NCBI RefSeq assembly: GCF_900105155.1
Contig: NZ_LT629762.1
Span: forward strand, 1,426,001-1,490,000
DNA: 64,000 bases
Direction: 5' to 3'
DNA from: Pseudomonas prosekii
GTDB lineage: Bacteria > Pseudomonadota > Gammaproteobacteria > Pseudomonadales > Pseudomonadaceae
The notes beneath the pieces were generated by a model. It ran no database searches and was not told the origin of the DNA. It saw only the letters and a list, made by a program, of their open reading frames with translations. Within the stretch, counting starts at the first letter, position 1, and each line of letters opens with the position of its first letter. Position numbers and translations under genes: made by a program. Below are positions 14,894 through 25,201 of this stretch, piece after piece.

Positions 14894-17269
14894 TTAGAAC
14901 GTCTGGCCGAGGGAGAATTGGAACACTTGAGTTTCAGCGTCATCCGGTTTCTTGATCGGCATGGCCAACGCGAAGCTCAGAGGACCCAGTGCGGTGACCC
15001 AGGTCACGCCGACACCGACGGAGCTCGCCATATTGCTCAAGCTGATGTCGTTGCACTTCGTATTGGACGAAGAGCCGTTGGCGTTGGTGCTGTCTTTACA
15101 CGTTGAGTCGAAAACGTTGCCCACGTCCCAGAATACCGAAGTCCGCAGGGAACGCTGATCCTTGACGAATGGTAACGGGAACAGCAATTCAACACCGCCC
15201 TGGATCAGGACGTTGCCACCAAACGGCAGCGGATCCTGGTCAGGGTCAGCCAAAGTACCCGGGTTGGTGCCGCGACTCGGCGTACTGCGAGGACCGAGCG
15301 TGCTGTCCTTGAAGCCACGAACCGAGTTGAAACCACCAGCATAGTAGTTTTCATAGAACGGCAAGCCGTCGGTGGAACCGTAACCATCGCCATAGCCCAA
15401 TTCAGTGTGCAGGCGCATGGTGTAGTTTTCAGACAATGGCTGGAACAACTGGCCACGGTAGTCGAGTTTGAAGAACGACAGGTCGCTGCCCGGCGTAGTG
15501 GTTTCCAGAGTCAGGCTCTGCGAGCGGCCACGAGTTGCCAGCACACCTTTGTTCAACGTCGATTCGGACCAGCCGGCAGACGCCTTGAAGTTGAGGTAGT
15601 TGTCGCCTTCCTGGTTCACGAAGTCGAAAATCTCGTCAACGGTGTATTGACCAGTCTTGATCTTGTCCTGCTGCGCACTCAAGCCGAAGGTCAGGCGCGA
15701 CGTTTCGCTGATCGGGTAGCCGACGCTGACGCCAGCACCCAGGCTGTCTACCGCATAGCTTGCAACATCGACGTCGAGGTCTTTGTAGTCAGTGGTGCGA
15801 TAGAAAGCGTTGTAACCCAGGCTCACACCATCAGCAGTCCAGTACGGATCGACATAGCTGAAGTTGTAACGGCTCTGGTATTCGCTGCGGGTCAAACCGA
15901 CGCTGACCTTGTTACCCGAACCGAGGAAGTTGTTCTGGGTGATCGAACCACCGAGGATCAGACCGGCACTCTGGGCGAAACCGACACTGGCGGTAATCGA
16001 ACCGGAAGCCTGCTCTTCAACGCTGTAGTTCACGTCAACCTGGTCGTCCACGCCCGGTACGGCCGGGGTTTCGACGTTGACTTCTTTGAAGAAGCCCAGA
16101 CGTTCAAGACGTGTCTTCGATTGGTCGATCAGGTAGGTCGAAGCCCAGCCGCCTTCCATCTGACGCATTTCACGACGCAGCACTTCGTCTTCCGACTTGG
16201 TGTTGCCACGGAAGTTGATGCGGTTCACGTAGGCACGCTTGCCTGGATCAACGGCGAAGGTGATGTCTACGGTGTTGTCTTCTTCGTGCGGCTGAGGCAC
16301 GCCGTTGACGTTGGCGAAGGTGTAACCCTCGTTACCGAGACGACGGGTGATCAGTTCGGAAGTGGTGGTCATCAGCTTGCGCGAGAACACCTGGCCTTTC
16401 TGTACCAGCAGCAGGGACTTGACCTGATCTTCAGGCACTTTCAGGTCACCGCTGAGTTTCACGTCGCGAACGGTGTACTTCTCGCCTTCGCTGACGTTAA
16501 CGGTGATGTAGACGTGTTTCTTGTCCGGGGTGATGGACACCTGGGTCGAAGCGATATCCATGTTGATATAGCCGCGGTCCAGGTAGTAGGAGCGCAGACG
16601 CTCCAGGTCACCGGAGAGTTTTTCACGAGCGTACTTGTCATCGTTCTTGAAGAACGACAGCCAGTTGGTGGTCTTGAGTTCGAACAGGTCGATCAGGTCG
16701 TCGTCGGCAAATACCGTGTTACCCACCACGTTGATGTGCTGGATGGCGGCAACGGTGCCTTCGTTGATATTGACCTTCAACGCGACGCGGTTACGCGGCT
16801 GCGCCACCACTTCGGCGTCGACGGTGGCCGAGTAACGACCCTGGGCAACGTACTGACGTTGCAGTTCGTTACGCACACCTTCGAGGGTGGCACGCTGGAA
16901 GATCTCGCCTTCGGAGAGGCCGGATTGTTTCAGGCCCTTCATCAGGTCTTCAGTGGAGATGGCCTTGTTACCCTCGATCTCGATACTGGCGACCGACGGA
17001 CGCTCGACTACCGTGATAACGAGGACATTGCCTTCGCGACCCAGCTGGATATCTTGAAAGAACCCGGTTTTGAACAACGCACGAGTGGATTCCACCAGGC
17101 GACGATCGTCCGCCTGCTCACCGACGTTCAACGGCAAGGCACCAAAGACACTACCCGCGGAGACCCGCTGGAGGCCATTGACGCGAATATCAGAGATAGT
17201 GAAGGACTCGGCGTGAACTTCGGCGATCATCAATACGGTGAGAACCGCAGTTAGCAGCAGACGTTTCAT
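14894..17269 (-). CDS. bamA: Outer membrane protein assembly factor BamA
   Basis: Core of the BAM complex that folds beta-barrel proteins into the outer membrane. It is 791 residues from MKRLLLTAVL with a signal peptide ending AEVHA, then POTRA domains 1-5 up to about residue 420, and a C-terminal 16-strand barrel ending with the Phe signature (FSLGQTF). The lid-loop motif (V/I)RGF appears as SVRGF. An in-frame upstream ATG (17296) would spoil the signal peptide and is rejected. It lies between rseP and ompH. Confidence 0.98.
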   Translation of the reverse strand: MKRLLLTAVLTVLMIAEVHAESFTISDIRVNGLQRVSAGSVFGALPLNVGEQADDRRLVESTRALFKTGFFQDIQLGREGNVLVITVVERPSVASIEIEGNKAISTEDLMKGLKQSGLSEGEIFQRATLEGVRNELQRQYVAQGRYSATVDAEVVAQPRNRVALKVNINEGTVAAIQHINVVGNTVFADDDLIDLFELKTTNWLSFFKNDDKYAREKLSGDLERLRSYYLDRGYINMDIASTQVSITPDKKHVYITVNVSEGEKYTVRDVKLSGDLKVPEDQVKSLLLVQKGQVFSRKLMTTTSELITRRLGNEGYTFANVNGVPQPHEEDNTVDITFAVDPGKRAYVNRINFRGNTKSEDEVLRREMRQMEGGWASTYLIDQSKTRLERLGFFKEVNVETPAVPGVDDQVDVNYSVEEQASGSITASVGFAQSAGLILGGSITQNNFLGSGNKVSVGLTRSEYQSRYNFSYVDPYWTADGVSLGYNAFYRTTDYKDLDVDVASYAVDSLGAGVSVGYPISETSRLTFGLSAQQDKIKTGQYTVDEIFDFVNQEGDNYLNFKASAGWSESTLNKGVLATRGRSQSLTLETTTPGSDLSFFKLDYRGQLFQPLSENYTMRLHTELGYGDGYGSTDGLPFYENYYAGGFNSVRGFKDSTLGPRSTPSRGTNPGTLADPDQDPLPFGGNVLIQGGVELLFPLPFVKDQRSLRTSVFWDVGNVFDSTCKDSTNANGSSSNTKCNDISLSNMASSVGVGVTWVTALGPLSFALAMPIKKPDDAETQVFQFSLGQTF

Positions 17270-17304
17270 GAAGTCCTTTCTTATTCCAACTGGCAATAAA
17301 CAAA

Positions 17305-17323
17305 CTGCCGCAAAATGCGGCAG
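17305..17323 (-). terminator. Hairpin between rseP and bamA
   Basis: CTGCCGCA and TGCGGCAG form an 8-bp stem with a 3-nt loop, followed on the minus strand by the T-rich TTTGTTTATT. It is a weak intrinsic terminator or attenuator separating rseP from bamA. Confidence 0.5.
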
Positions 17324-17343
17324 ATTCGCAATTCAGCGAAGCG

Positions 17344-18696
17344 TTACAGTCGACCCAGATCATTGACCAGAGCAAGCAACATCACCCCGACCACCAAACT
17401 GATACCGATCTGTATCCCCCAACCCTGCACCCGATCCGACAGGGGGCGACCACGCACCCACTCGATCAGATAAAACAACAAATGTCCCCCATCCAGTACA
17501 GGAATGGGCAACAAATTCAGAACCCCCAGGCTAATACTCAGATAAGCAAGGAAATTCAGGAAATCAGCGACACCCGACTGGGCAGAAGCGCCCGCCACTT
17601 TAGCAATGGTTATCGGTCCACTCAAGTTTTTTACCGAGAGCTCGCCGAACAACATTTTCTTCAGCGAATCGAGGGTCAGTACGCTCATGGTCCAAGTGCG
17701 TCGAGCACCCTCGCCAATTGCTGCCACGGGACCGTAGCTGACCTCGCGAATCATCTCTGGTGGCCAATCGACTGCTTTGACCCCGGCGCCCAGATAACCC
17801 GTGGCTGCCTTGCTGCTGCCGCGTGCCGCGAGCGTCACAGGGACGTCGATTTGAGCACCATCGCGCTCGACGCGCAGCATGATTTTGGTATCAGGATGAA
17901 TACGTACCGTGTCGACCACTTGTTGCCAGTCGTCCAGCGGTTTGCCATCGAGCGCCAGCAGACGGTCGCCGGTTTTCAGACCTGCGGCTTGCGCCGGGCC
18001 TTTCGAATCGAGTTCGGCCAGGATCGGTGGAATCGCCGGGCGCCATGGACGAATGCCCAGCGACCGAATCGGATCAGGCTCATCCGCGCCTTTCAGCCAC
18101 TGCTCCAGCACCAGTTCACGTGGCGTATCAGCGGTAGAACCCTGCTCGCGCACCAGCAACTGCAAAGTGCCGCTCTCGCCGAGGCGACGCACCAGTTGCA
18201 GATTGACCGCGCCCCAACCAGAGGTCGGCTCGCCGTCGATGGCGACGATTTCCTGGTTCGGGCCGAGGCCGGCCTTGGCGGCGATGCTGCCCGACTCGAC
18301 CGCGCCGATGACCGGCCGGATCTGCTCGCTGCCGAGCATGGCCAGCAACCAGAAGAACACCATTGCCAGGAGAAAGTTGGCGATCGGCCCCGCAGAAACG
18401 ATGGCGATACGCTGACGCACGGATTTGCGGTTGAACGATTGATCGATCTGATCGAGCGGTACTTCGCCTTCACGCTCGTCGAGCATCTTCACGTAGCCAC
18501 CCAGCGGGATGGCGGCGAGGACAAATTCGGTGCCCTGCCTGTCGTGCCAGCGCAGCAACGGCATGCCGAAGCCGACGGAGAAGCGCAGCACTTTGACCCC
18601 ACAGCGACGCGCGACCCAAAAGTGGCCGAATTCGTGGAAGGTGACCAGCACGCCCAGGGCTACCAGGGTGCCGACAATCATATAGAGCGCGCTCAT
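17344..18696 (-). CDS. rseP: RIP metalloprotease RseP (site-2 protease)
   Basis: Inner-membrane zinc protease that cuts the anti-sigma factor (RseA/MucA) within the membrane and so frees sigma E/AlgU. It is 450 residues. The HExxH zinc site is in the first membrane helix (His21, Glu22, His25 in FHEFGH), two PDZ domains occupy the periplasmic middle, and the LNLLPIPVLDGGHL motif lies in a C-terminal helix. It is followed by bamA, so a stress protease and the outer-membrane insertase share transcription. Confidence 0.97.
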   Translation of the reverse strand: MSALYMIVGTLVALGVLVTFHEFGHFWVARRCGVKVLRFSVGFGMPLLRWHDRQGTEFVLAAIPLGGYVKMLDEREGEVPLDQIDQSFNRKSVRQRIAIVSAGPIANFLLAMVFFWLLAMLGSEQIRPVIGAVESGSIAAKAGLGPNQEIVAIDGEPTSGWGAVNLQLVRRLGESGTLQLLVREQGSTADTPRELVLEQWLKGADEPDPIRSLGIRPWRPAIPPILAELDSKGPAQAAGLKTGDRLLALDGKPLDDWQQVVDTVRIHPDTKIMLRVERDGAQIDVPVTLAARGSSKAATGYLGAGVKAVDWPPEMIREVSYGPVAAIGEGARRTWTMSVLTLDSLKKMLFGELSVKNLSGPITIAKVAGASAQSGVADFLNFLAYLSISLGVLNLLPIPVLDGGHLLFYLIEWVRGRPLSDRVQGWGIQIGISLVVGVMLLALVNDLGRL

Positions 18697-18750
18697 CTAC
18701 TTTCTCCGCAATCCTATCCAGTGCTGCATTGGGTCAACGTACTGCAACAC

Positions 18751-19941
18751 TTATCGCCCGTGACGACTCAACCACTGCTCGGCCAGCACACGCGCCTTGG
18801 CGTCTGCGGTGAACACCGCCTCGAGATCATTCACCGCAACCACAGGCTCCAGATTCAAGACTTCCTCGATGATACTCGCGATTTCCGGGTAACGAACCCG
18901 TCCGTCGAGAAACGCCGCGACCGCCACTTCATTCGCCGCATTCAGCATCGCCGGCGCGCTATCGCCCGACTCCGCCGCCAGTCGCGCCAGACGCAGGCAC
19001 GGGAAGCGCTCTTCGTCGGGGGCCTGGAAATCCAGGCGGGCGATGGCAAACAGATCCAGCGGTGCGACGCCTGAATCAATCCTTTCCGGCCACGCCAGGG
19101 CGTTGGCAATCGGTGTACGCATGTCCGGATTACCCAACTGCGCCAGCACCGAGCCATCGACATAATCGACCAGCGAATGAATCACGCTTTGTGGGTGAAT
19201 CACCACTTCGACCTGGGACGGCTTGGCATCGAACAACCAGCAGGCTTCGATCAACTCGAGGCCTTTGTTCATCATGCTGGCCGAATCGACCGAAATCTTG
19301 CGCCCCATCGACCAGTTCGGATGCGCGCACGCCTGATCAGGGGAAACATGCTCCAACTCTTCCATCGGCGTCTGTCGGAACGGTCCGCCAGAGGCTGTGA
19401 GTAAAATCCGACGCACCCCGACCGCACCCAGACCGCGGGCGAAATCATTCGGCATGCACTGGAAAATCGCGTTGTGCTCGCTGTCGATCGGCAACAGCAC
19501 CGAGCCGCTTTTGCGCACAGCCTGCATGAACAAGGCGCCGGACATCACCAGCGCTTCCTTGTTGGCCAGCAGAATCTTCTTGCCTGCCTCGACCGCCGCC
19601 AGGGTCGGACGCAAGCCCGCCGCACCGACAATGGCCGCCATTACCGCGTCGACTTCGGGGTCGGCGGCGACCTGACACAGGCCCTCCTCCCCCACCAGCA
19701 CACGCGTCGGCAACCCGGCCGCGCGCAAGTCGTCTTGCAAACCACGCGCGGCCGCCAGCTGCGGGACCACGGCAAAACGCGGCGTGTGCCGCACGCACAG
19801 GGCCAGCAACTCACTAATGCGCGAGAAGCCGCTCAAGGCAAAAACCTGATAACGCTCGGGATGACGCGCAATCACGTCCAGAGTGCTCAGGCCAATCGAG
19901 CCGGTCGCGCCGAGGACGGTAATCTGCTGCGGACGGCTCAC
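18751..19941 (-). CDS. dxr: 1-deoxy-D-xylulose 5-phosphate reductoisomerase
   Basis: Converts DXP to 2-C-methyl-D-erythritol 4-phosphate in the non-mevalonate isoprenoid pathway. It is 396 residues. The N-terminal NADPH fold has VLGATGSIG, and metal and substrate binding lie in DSEHNAIFQ and [13 protein letters not shown] choose the GTG at 19941, which overlaps the cdsA stop as GTGA and gives the family N-terminus ([10 protein letters not shown]). An ATG five codons upstream lies inside cdsA. Isoprenoid made here feeds uppS two genes upstream. Confidence 0.96.
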   Translation of the reverse strand: MSRPQQITVLGATGSIGLSTLDVIARHPERYQVFALSGFSRISELLALCVRHTPRFAVVPQLAAARGLQDDLRAAGLPTRVLVGEEGLCQVAADPEVDAVMAAIVGAAGLRPTLAAVEAGKKILLANKEALVMSGALFMQAVRKSGSVLLPIDSEHNAIFQCMPNDFARGLGAVGVRRILLTASGGPFRQTPMEELEHVSPDQACAHPNWSMGRKISVDSASMMNKGLELIEACWLFDAKPSQVEVVIHPQSVIHSLVDYVDGSVLAQLGNPDMRTPIANALAWPERIDSGVAPLDLFAIARLDFQAPDEERFPCLRLARLAAESGDSAPAMLNAANEVAVAAFLDGRVRYPEIASIIEEVLNLEPVVAVNDLEAVFTADAKARVLAEQWLSRHGR

Positions 19942-20744
19942 GGTGCCGCCATCCACAACAGCACCGCGAACACTGGAACGGCCGCAGTCAGGCTGTCGAT
20001 ACGGTCGAGCACGCCGCCGTGACCCGGCAGCAGATTACTGCTGTCCTTGATCCCGGATTGACGCTTGAACATGCTTTCGGTGAGGTCGCCCACTACCGAA
20101 ATGAACACGATCAACGCCGCGCCAAGCAAGCCTTTAAGCAGTTCCGCCACGGTCCAGTCGCGCACCAGGCCGACCACCAGCGTAATCACCAGGCTCAGCG
20201 CGAGGCCGCCATAGACGCCTTCCCAGCTTTTGCCCGGGCTGACTTGCGGCGCCAGTTTGCGTTTACCGAACTTGCGCCCGGAAAAGTAAGCACCAATGTC
20301 AGCGCCCCAGACCAGCACCATGACCGCCATGATCAGCGAGTTGCCCAACGGGTACTGTTTGATCTGGACCAGACCTTGCCAGGCCGGCAACAGGATCAAC
20401 AGGCCGATGACCAGTTTGCACGCGGCGCTGGACCAATGCCCGGTGGTGCGCGGGTAAGTCAGCACCAGATAGGTTGCCACCGCCCACCACAGCACCGCGG
20501 CGCCCAGCACCCAAGGCGCGAGGCCGGGCACAAGATGCATGATCAGCAGCATCAGCGCGACGACTGCCGCATAACCGACGCGAACCGACTGTTCCGCGAA
20601 ACCTGCAAGACGCGCCCATTCCCAGGCACCAAGGGTCACGACCAGCCCGATGAACAGGGCAAAACCGGAACCTTCGAGCAGGAAAAACCCGCACAGGGCA
20701 ATCGGCAGCAGGATCAGCGCAGTGATGATTCGTTGTTTAAGCAT
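19938..20744 (-). CDS. cdsA: Phosphatidate cytidylyltransferase
   Basis: Makes CDP-diacylglycerol from phosphatidate and CTP, the branch point of phospholipid synthesis. It is 268 residues with about eight hydrophobic segments. The family signature near the C-terminus ([25 protein letters not shown]) is intact. It is joined to uppS by TAATG and to dxr by GTGA, so three lipid-precursor enzymes appear translationally coupled. Confidence 0.97.
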   Translation of the reverse strand: MLKQRIITALILLPIALCGFFLLEGSGFALFIGLVVTLGAWEWARLAGFAEQSVRVGYAAVVALMLLIMHLVPGLAPWVLGAAVLWWAVATYLVLTYPRTTGHWSSAACKLVIGLLILLPAWQGLVQIKQYPLGNSLIMAVMVLVWGADIGAYFSGRKFGKRKLAPQVSPGKSWEGVYGGLALSLVITLVVGLVRDWTVAELLKGLLGAALIVFISVVGDLTESMFKRQSGIKDSSNLLPGHGGVLDRIDSLTAAVPVFAVLLWMAAP

Positions 20745-21499
20745 TAAACCCGGGCTCCAGACTCGACCTGCTCGCTCGTTTTACCGAAGCGACGCTGACG
20801 AGAAGCGAAATCGGCCAGCGCAGTGCGCATGGCGTCGTGTTTGAAGTCCGGCCAGAACAGGTCGGAGAAGTACAACTCGGCGTAAGCCAGTTGCCATAGC
20901 AGGAAGTTGCTGATGCGGTGCTCACCGCCGGTACGAATGCACAAGTCCGGCAATGGCAGGTCGCCAGTCGCCAGACAGGTTTGCAGCAGTTCCGGGGTAA
21001 TGTCTTCCGGGCGCAGATGCCCGGCCTGGACTTCCCGCGCCAGACGCTGCGCGGCTTGCGCGATATCCCACTGACCGCCGTAGTTGGCGGCGATCTGCAG
21101 GATAAAGCGATTGGAGCCGGCAGTAATGGCCTCGGCTTCGCGCATGGCAGCTTGCAGCTCGGGATGGAAACGCGAACGGTCGCCAATGATCCGCAGGCAG
21201 ATGTTGTTGTCGTTGAGGCGCTTGGCCTCACGACGCAACGCCTTGAAGAACAGGTCCATCAAGGCGCTGACCTCATCGGCCGGGCGCTGCCAGTTTTCAC
21301 TGGAGAAGGCGAACAGGGTCAGCACTTCGACCTTGGCCTCGGCGCACACCTCGATGACCGCCCGTACCGCATCCACACCCGCTTTATGCCCGGCGACACC
21401 CGGCATAAAGCGTTTTTTCGCCCAGCGATTGTTACCATCCATGATGATCGCGACATGGCGCGGCACCGCGGACGGCGCAGTCTGCTTGGTCTTATCCAT
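20744..21499 (-). CDS. uppS: Isoprenyl transferase (undecaprenyl diphosphate synthase)
   Basis: Cis-prenyltransferase making undecaprenyl diphosphate, the carrier for peptidoglycan and O-antigen. It is 251 residues with the substrate-binding HVAIIMDGNNRWAKKR near the N-terminus, the LTLFAFSSENW motif, and DLCIRTGGEHRISNFLLWQ at the C-terminal part. Its stop overlaps the cdsA start by one base. Confidence 0.97.
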   Translation of the reverse strand: MDKTKQTAPSAVPRHVAIIMDGNNRWAKKRFMPGVAGHKAGVDAVRAVIEVCAEAKVEVLTLFAFSSENWQRPADEVSALMDLFFKALRREAKRLNDNNICLRIIGDRSRFHPELQAAMREAEAITAGSNRFILQIAANYGGQWDIAQAAQRLAREVQAGHLRPEDITPELLQTCLATGDLPLPDLCIRTGGEHRISNFLLWQLAYAELYFSDLFWPDFKHDAMRTALADFASRQRRFGKTSEQVESGARV

Positions 21500-21512
21500 G
21501 AAAACGCGACCC

Positions 21513-22070
21513 TTATACGGCCATCAGGTCCGCTTCTTTTTGCTTGGTCGCCGCGTCGATGTCGGCCTCAGCCTTGTCGGTGAGCTTCTGGATATCGGAA
21601 GCGGCACGACGTTCTTCGTCTTCGCTGATTTCCTTGTCCTTGACCAGTTTCTTCAGCTCGCCCAACGCATCGCGACGGATGTTGCGCACGGCAACACGCG
21701 CGTCTTCCGCTGCGCTGCGAGCCTGCTTGGTGAAGCCCTTGCGGGTTTCTTCGGTCAGGGCTGGCATGGAGATCAGCAGCAACTCGCCCAGGTTAGTCGG
21801 GTTGAGGTTCAAACCGGCGCTCTGGATCGCTTTGTCGACGGCGGCGAGCATGTTGCGCTCGAATGCCACGACTTGCAGGGTACGGGAGTCTTTTACGGTG
21901 ATGTTGGCCACTTGAGTGATGGAAGTGTCTGTGCCGTAGTAAGGCACCATCACGCTACCCAGAATGCTTGGGTGAGCCTTGCCGGTACGGATCTGCCCAA
22001 ATGCATGGTTCAGAGAGTCCAGAGATTTCTGCATGCGCTCTTGAGCGTCTTTCTTGATTTCGTTGATCAT
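21513..22070 (-). CDS. frr: Ribosome recycling factor
   Basis: Splits post-termination ribosomes together with EF-G. It is 185 residues, the family's standard length, with a three-helix bundle and the [10 protein letters not shown] and [16 protein letters not shown] segments. It overlaps the end of pyrH by ATGA. Confidence 0.97.
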   Translation of the reverse strand: MINEIKKDAQERMQKSLDSLNHAFGQIRTGKAHPSILGSVMVPYYGTDTSITQVANITVKDSRTLQVVAFERNMLAAVDKAIQSAGLNLNPTNLGELLLISMPALTEETRKGFTKQARSAAEDARVAVRNIRRDALGELKKLVKDKEISEDEERRAASDIQKLTDKAEADIDAATKQKEADLMAV

Positions 22071-22810
22071 TGTTGGCCTTCCTCGATCAGGGTCCCTTCA
22101 GCGCCGCCGTGCACGATGTTCAGCAGGGCGCCGGGCTTGTTCATGTTAAATACGCGCAACGGCATCTTGTGGTCGCGGCACAGGCAAATAGCGGTCAGGT
22201 CCATCACGCCCAGCTTGCGATCCAGTACTTCATCGTAAGTCAGATGATCGAACTTCTCGGCATGCGGGTCTTTGAATGGGTCAGCGGTGTAGACGCCATC
22301 GACCTTGGTCGCCTTGAGCACGACATCGGCATCGATTTCGATTGCACGCAGGCAGGCTGCCGAATCCGTGGTGAAGAACGGATTACCTGTACCGGCCGCG
22401 AAAATAACCACTTCCTTGGCGTTCAGGTGGCGCATGGCTTTGCGGCGATCGTAGTGATCGGTCACGCCAACCATGGAAATGGCCGACATCACGATAGCCG
22501 AGATATTGGCACGTTCCAGCGCATCGCGCATGGCCAGGGCGTTCATCACAGTGGCCAGCATGCCCATGTGGTCGCCGGTTACCCGATCCATGCCGGCCGC
22601 GCTGAGCGCTGCCCCGCGGAACAGGTTGCCGCCGCCGATCACCAGACCGACTTGCACACCGATGCCGACCAATTGGCCCACTTCCAGCGCCATGCGATCC
22701 AGAACTTTCGGGTCGATCCCGAACTCTTCCGAGCCCATCAGGGCCTCGCCGCTAAGCTTGAGTAGAATGCGTTTATAGCGAGCCTGATAACCACTGCCCT
22801 GCTGAGCCAT
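22067..22810 (-). CDS. pyrH: Uridylate kinase
   Basis: Phosphorylates UMP to UDP; a bacterial amino-acid-kinase-fold hexamer regulated by GTP and UTP. It is 247 residues with the phosphate-binding [10 protein letters not shown] and GGGNLFRG motifs, and [10 protein letters not shown] near the C-terminal half. It lies in the conserved rpsB-tsf-pyrH-frr order, separated from tsf by a terminator. Confidence 0.97.
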   Translation of the reverse strand: MAQQGSGYQARYKRILLKLSGEALMGSEEFGIDPKVLDRMALEVGQLVGIGVQVGLVIGGGNLFRGAALSAAGMDRVTGDHMGMLATVMNALAMRDALERANISAIVMSAISMVGVTDHYDRRKAMRHLNAKEVVIFAAGTGNPFFTTDSAACLRAIEIDADVVLKATKVDGVYTADPFKDPHAEKFDHLTYDEVLDRKLGVMDLTAICLCRDHKMPLRVFNMNKPGALLNIVHGGAEGTLIEEGQQ

Positions 22811-22964
22811 TGCGAATCTCTCCTGCGGCGTATTTTAAAAATTCTTTGCGAGCTGTTTACAGCTGGCGTTCACTCTAGCTTGGCGCTGCTTCAGCGCCAT
22901 CGGAACATGGCTTTGTAAGCCAGTTCCAACGGGAAACCAATCAAAAATTGGCAGCCCATCTGAA

Positions 22965-22996
22965 AAGAGGCTGCGCGCGTTAGCGGGCAGCCTCTT
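22965..22996 (-). terminator. Rho-independent terminator after tsf
   Basis: AAGAGGCTGC pairs with GCAGCCTCTT across a 12-nt loop, followed on the minus strand by TTTTCA. It lies just past the tsf stop and separates rpsB-tsf from pyrH-frr. Confidence 0.8.
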
Positions 22997-23021
22997 CAGG
23001 GCGACAGTTATGAAAACCGTC

Positions 23022-23885
23022 TTATTGCTTGGCGGCAGCCAGCTGGGCAGCAACTTCTTCAGCGAAGTTGTCGACCGGCTTCTCGATGCCATCGCCTACT
23101 TTGAAGTAGGTGAAGGAAACGATTTCAGCGCCAGCCTTCTTGGCCAGTTCGCCAACCTTGATTTCAGGGTTCTTGACGAACGCCTGCTCAACCAGGCTCG
23201 CTTCAGCCAGGAACTTGCTGATACGGCCTTTGACCATGTTTTCAACAATGTTCTCCGGCTTGCCGGCGATCTTGTCAGCGTTCAGAGTCAGGAATACACC
23301 CTTCTCACGCTCTACCGCTTCATCGGAAACTTCCGACGGCAGCAGGAATTCAGGGTTGGTCGCCGCAACGTGCATGGCGATGTCCTTGGCCAGCTCAACA
23401 GTGCCGCCTTTCAGGACAACTGCAACGCCGATCTTGTTACCGTGCAGGTAACCGCCAACAACGTCACCTTCAACGCGTGCCAGACGACGGATGTTGACGT
23501 TTTCGCCAACCTTGCCGACCAGTACCAGGCGAGCAGCTTCTTGAGCTTCGATCAGCGGAGCGACGTCAGTCAGTTTGTCGGCGAACGCTTTTTCAACGCT
23601 TGCAGCAACAAATGCCTTGAAGTCGTCCTGCAGAGCCAGGAAGTCGGTCTGCGAGTTCACTTCCAGCAGAACGGCGGACTTGCCGTCTTCTTTCAGAGCG
23701 ATAGCGCCTTCAGCGGCAACGTTGCCCGCTTTCTTGGCAGCCTTGATGGCGCCCGAAGCGCGCATGTCATCAATGGCTTTTTCGATGTCGCCGCCAGCCT
23801 TGGTCAAGGCTTTCTTGCAGTCCATCATGCCTTCGCCAGTACGCTCGCGCAGTTCTTTGACCAACGCTGCAGTAATCTCTGCCAT
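23022..23885 (-). CDS. tsf: Elongation factor Ts
   Basis: Nucleotide-exchange factor for EF-Tu. It is 287 residues. The N-terminal UBA-like domain (LVKELRERTGEGMMDCKKAL) is intact, followed by the TDF motif (NSQTDFLALQ) and the dimerisation core. It follows rpsB across a strong hairpin, a common arrangement that lowers tsf relative to rpsB. Confidence 0.98.
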   Translation of the reverse strand: MAEITAALVKELRERTGEGMMDCKKALTKAGGDIEKAIDDMRASGAIKAAKKAGNVAAEGAIALKEDGKSAVLLEVNSQTDFLALQDDFKAFVAASVEKAFADKLTDVAPLIEAQEAARLVLVGKVGENVNIRRLARVEGDVVGGYLHGNKIGVAVVLKGGTVELAKDIAMHVAATNPEFLLPSEVSDEAVEREKGVFLTLNADKIAGKPENIVENMVKGRISKFLAEASLVEQAFVKNPEIKVGELAKKAGAEIVSFTYFKVGDGIEKPVDNFAEEVAAQLAAAKQ

Positions 23886-24021
23886 TTCAAAATCCTCTTG
23901 GATAGGTTTTCAACCATTCCACCCGATCGAACGGGCGTTCAATTCTTCCCGAAACACCCTTGCAGGTCGCTGCACGTTACAGAAGCTGTAGCTGCGCTAC
24001 CGACAAATGGTTTTCGAGGTG

Positions 24022-24050
24022 GCAAAAAGGGGGCCAAGCCCCCTTTTTGC
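24022..24050 (-). terminator. Strong hairpin between rpsB and tsf
   Basis: GCAAAAAGGGGGC and GCCCCCTTTTTGC form a perfect 13-bp stem with a 3-nt loop whose 3' arm carries the T-run. Placed between two co-transcribed genes, it is probably a partial terminator setting the rpsB:tsf ratio. Confidence 0.85.
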
Positions 24051-24076
24051 TTACTGAGTCAACGCCAAGGCGTCAA

Positions 24077-24814
24077 TTACTCAGCTGCTGCTACCGGAGC
24101 TTCTTCAACGAACTGCTCGGTGCCGCCAGCAACGTGGTTGCGACCGCGAATTACTGCGTCAGCCATCGAACCCATGTACAGCTGGATAGCGCGGATTGCG
24201 TCATCGTTGCCTGGGATGATGTAGTCAACGCCTTCCGGGCTGCTGTTGGTATCGACTACGCCGATAACCGGGATGCCCAGCTTGTTGGCTTCGGTGATCG
24301 CGATGCGCTCGTGATCAACGTCGATAACGAACAGTGCGTCTGGCAGACCGCCCATGTCCTTGATACCACCCAGGGAACGATCGAGCTTCTCAAGATCGCG
24401 AGTGCGCATCAGCGCTTCTTTCTTGGTCAGCTTGGCGAAAGTACCGTCTTCGGCTTGCACTTCAAGGTCACGCAGACGCTTGATGGAAGCACGGATGGTT
24501 TTGAAGTTGGTCAGCATGCCGCCCAACCAGCGGTGATCGACGTACGGCGAACCGCAACGTGCTGCTTCTTCAGCAACGATCTTGCCAGCGGAACGCTTGG
24601 TGCCGACGAACAGAATCTTGTTTTTGCCCTGGGCCAAGCGCTCTACGAAAGTCAGAGCTTCGTTGAACATTGGCAGGGTTTTTTCAAGGTTGATAATGTG
24701 AATCTTGTTACGCGCGCCGAAAATGTATTTACCCATTTTCGGGTTCCAGTAACGGGTTTGGTGACCGAAGTGCACACCGGCCTTCAGCATATCGCGCATG
24801 TTGACTTGGGACAT
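24077..24814 (-). CDS. rpsB: 30S ribosomal protein S2
   Basis: Structural protein of the small subunit. It is 245 residues, beginning [20 protein letters not shown] and containing both S2 signatures (including [24 protein letters not shown] split by conserved Asp residues). It is divergent from map, with a long leader between (see the rpsB leader entry). Confidence 0.98.
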   Translation of the reverse strand: MSQVNMRDMLKAGVHFGHQTRYWNPKMGKYIFGARNKIHIINLEKTLPMFNEALTFVERLAQGKNKILFVGTKRSAGKIVAEEAARCGSPYVDHRWLGGMLTNFKTIRASIKRLRDLEVQAEDGTFAKLTKKEALMRTRDLEKLDRSLGGIKDMGGLPDALFVIDVDHERIAITEANKLGIPVIGVVDTNSSPEGVDYIIPGNDDAIRAIQLYMGSMADAVIRGRNHVAGGTEQFVEEAPVAAAE

Positions 24815-24947
24815 GATAGTTCCTTAATAAGTCGGGTTTGGCCTCCACGTATCCCAATGACCAACCAGCAGCATCAGCTGAAGGCACCCAGGTCATCGTG
24901 TCGACACGTGTGTGGATTTAAGCCTTTCGGGGTATCCCCGGAAAGCG
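24815..24947 (-). ncRNA. rpsB leader RNA (t44 / S2 leader type)
   Basis: The roughly 130-nt untranslated region before rpsB starts with a hairpin (CTTTC..GGGGATACCCC..GAAAG) and carries GGGATACGTGGAGGC close to the gene. I recognise this string from the t44 element upstream of rpsB in enterobacteria. The inferred role is feedback control by S2. The identification rests on this motif and on position, not on a covariance search. Confidence 0.65.
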
Positions 24948-24953
24948 GCGCAT

Positions 24954-24982
24954 TTTATATCACAAGGCAGAAAAAAACGGAA
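24954..24982 (-). promoter_or_regulatory. Candidate sigma-70 promoter for rpsB-tsf
   Basis: On the minus strand, TTCCGT (24977-24982), a 17-nt spacer, then TATAAA (24954-24959), placed just before the leader hairpin. The -10 is strong and the -35 poor. The rest of the map-rpsB gap (24983-25201) shows no gene; it must hold the map promoter, for which I see only a TTAGAAT -10-like box near 25110. Confidence 0.55.
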
Positions 24983-25201
24983 CCAGGATTCTCGATTCCT
25001 CGCGCGCCCCTTTATCCACGCCCTTGGAATCGCCCGCCCATGCACCTATCTATAGAGGGAAGCGACGCACATCCATAGACACAGAAGCTCAGATTTGCCG
25101 TGATCGTCTGTTAGAATCGCGTTTTTCAGGGCCGCGACCACTGATCGCGAAAAAGCCCCCTTTGTATTCAGAAAGCGCCATCGAGCGCAGAGAGAGCCTG
25201 T

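Noticed and set aside
15407..17254. 615-codon open frame opposite bamA, and a similar one opposite rseP/dxr (17482-19074)
   Set aside because: Both are antisense to intact essential genes and show no domain or start signals.
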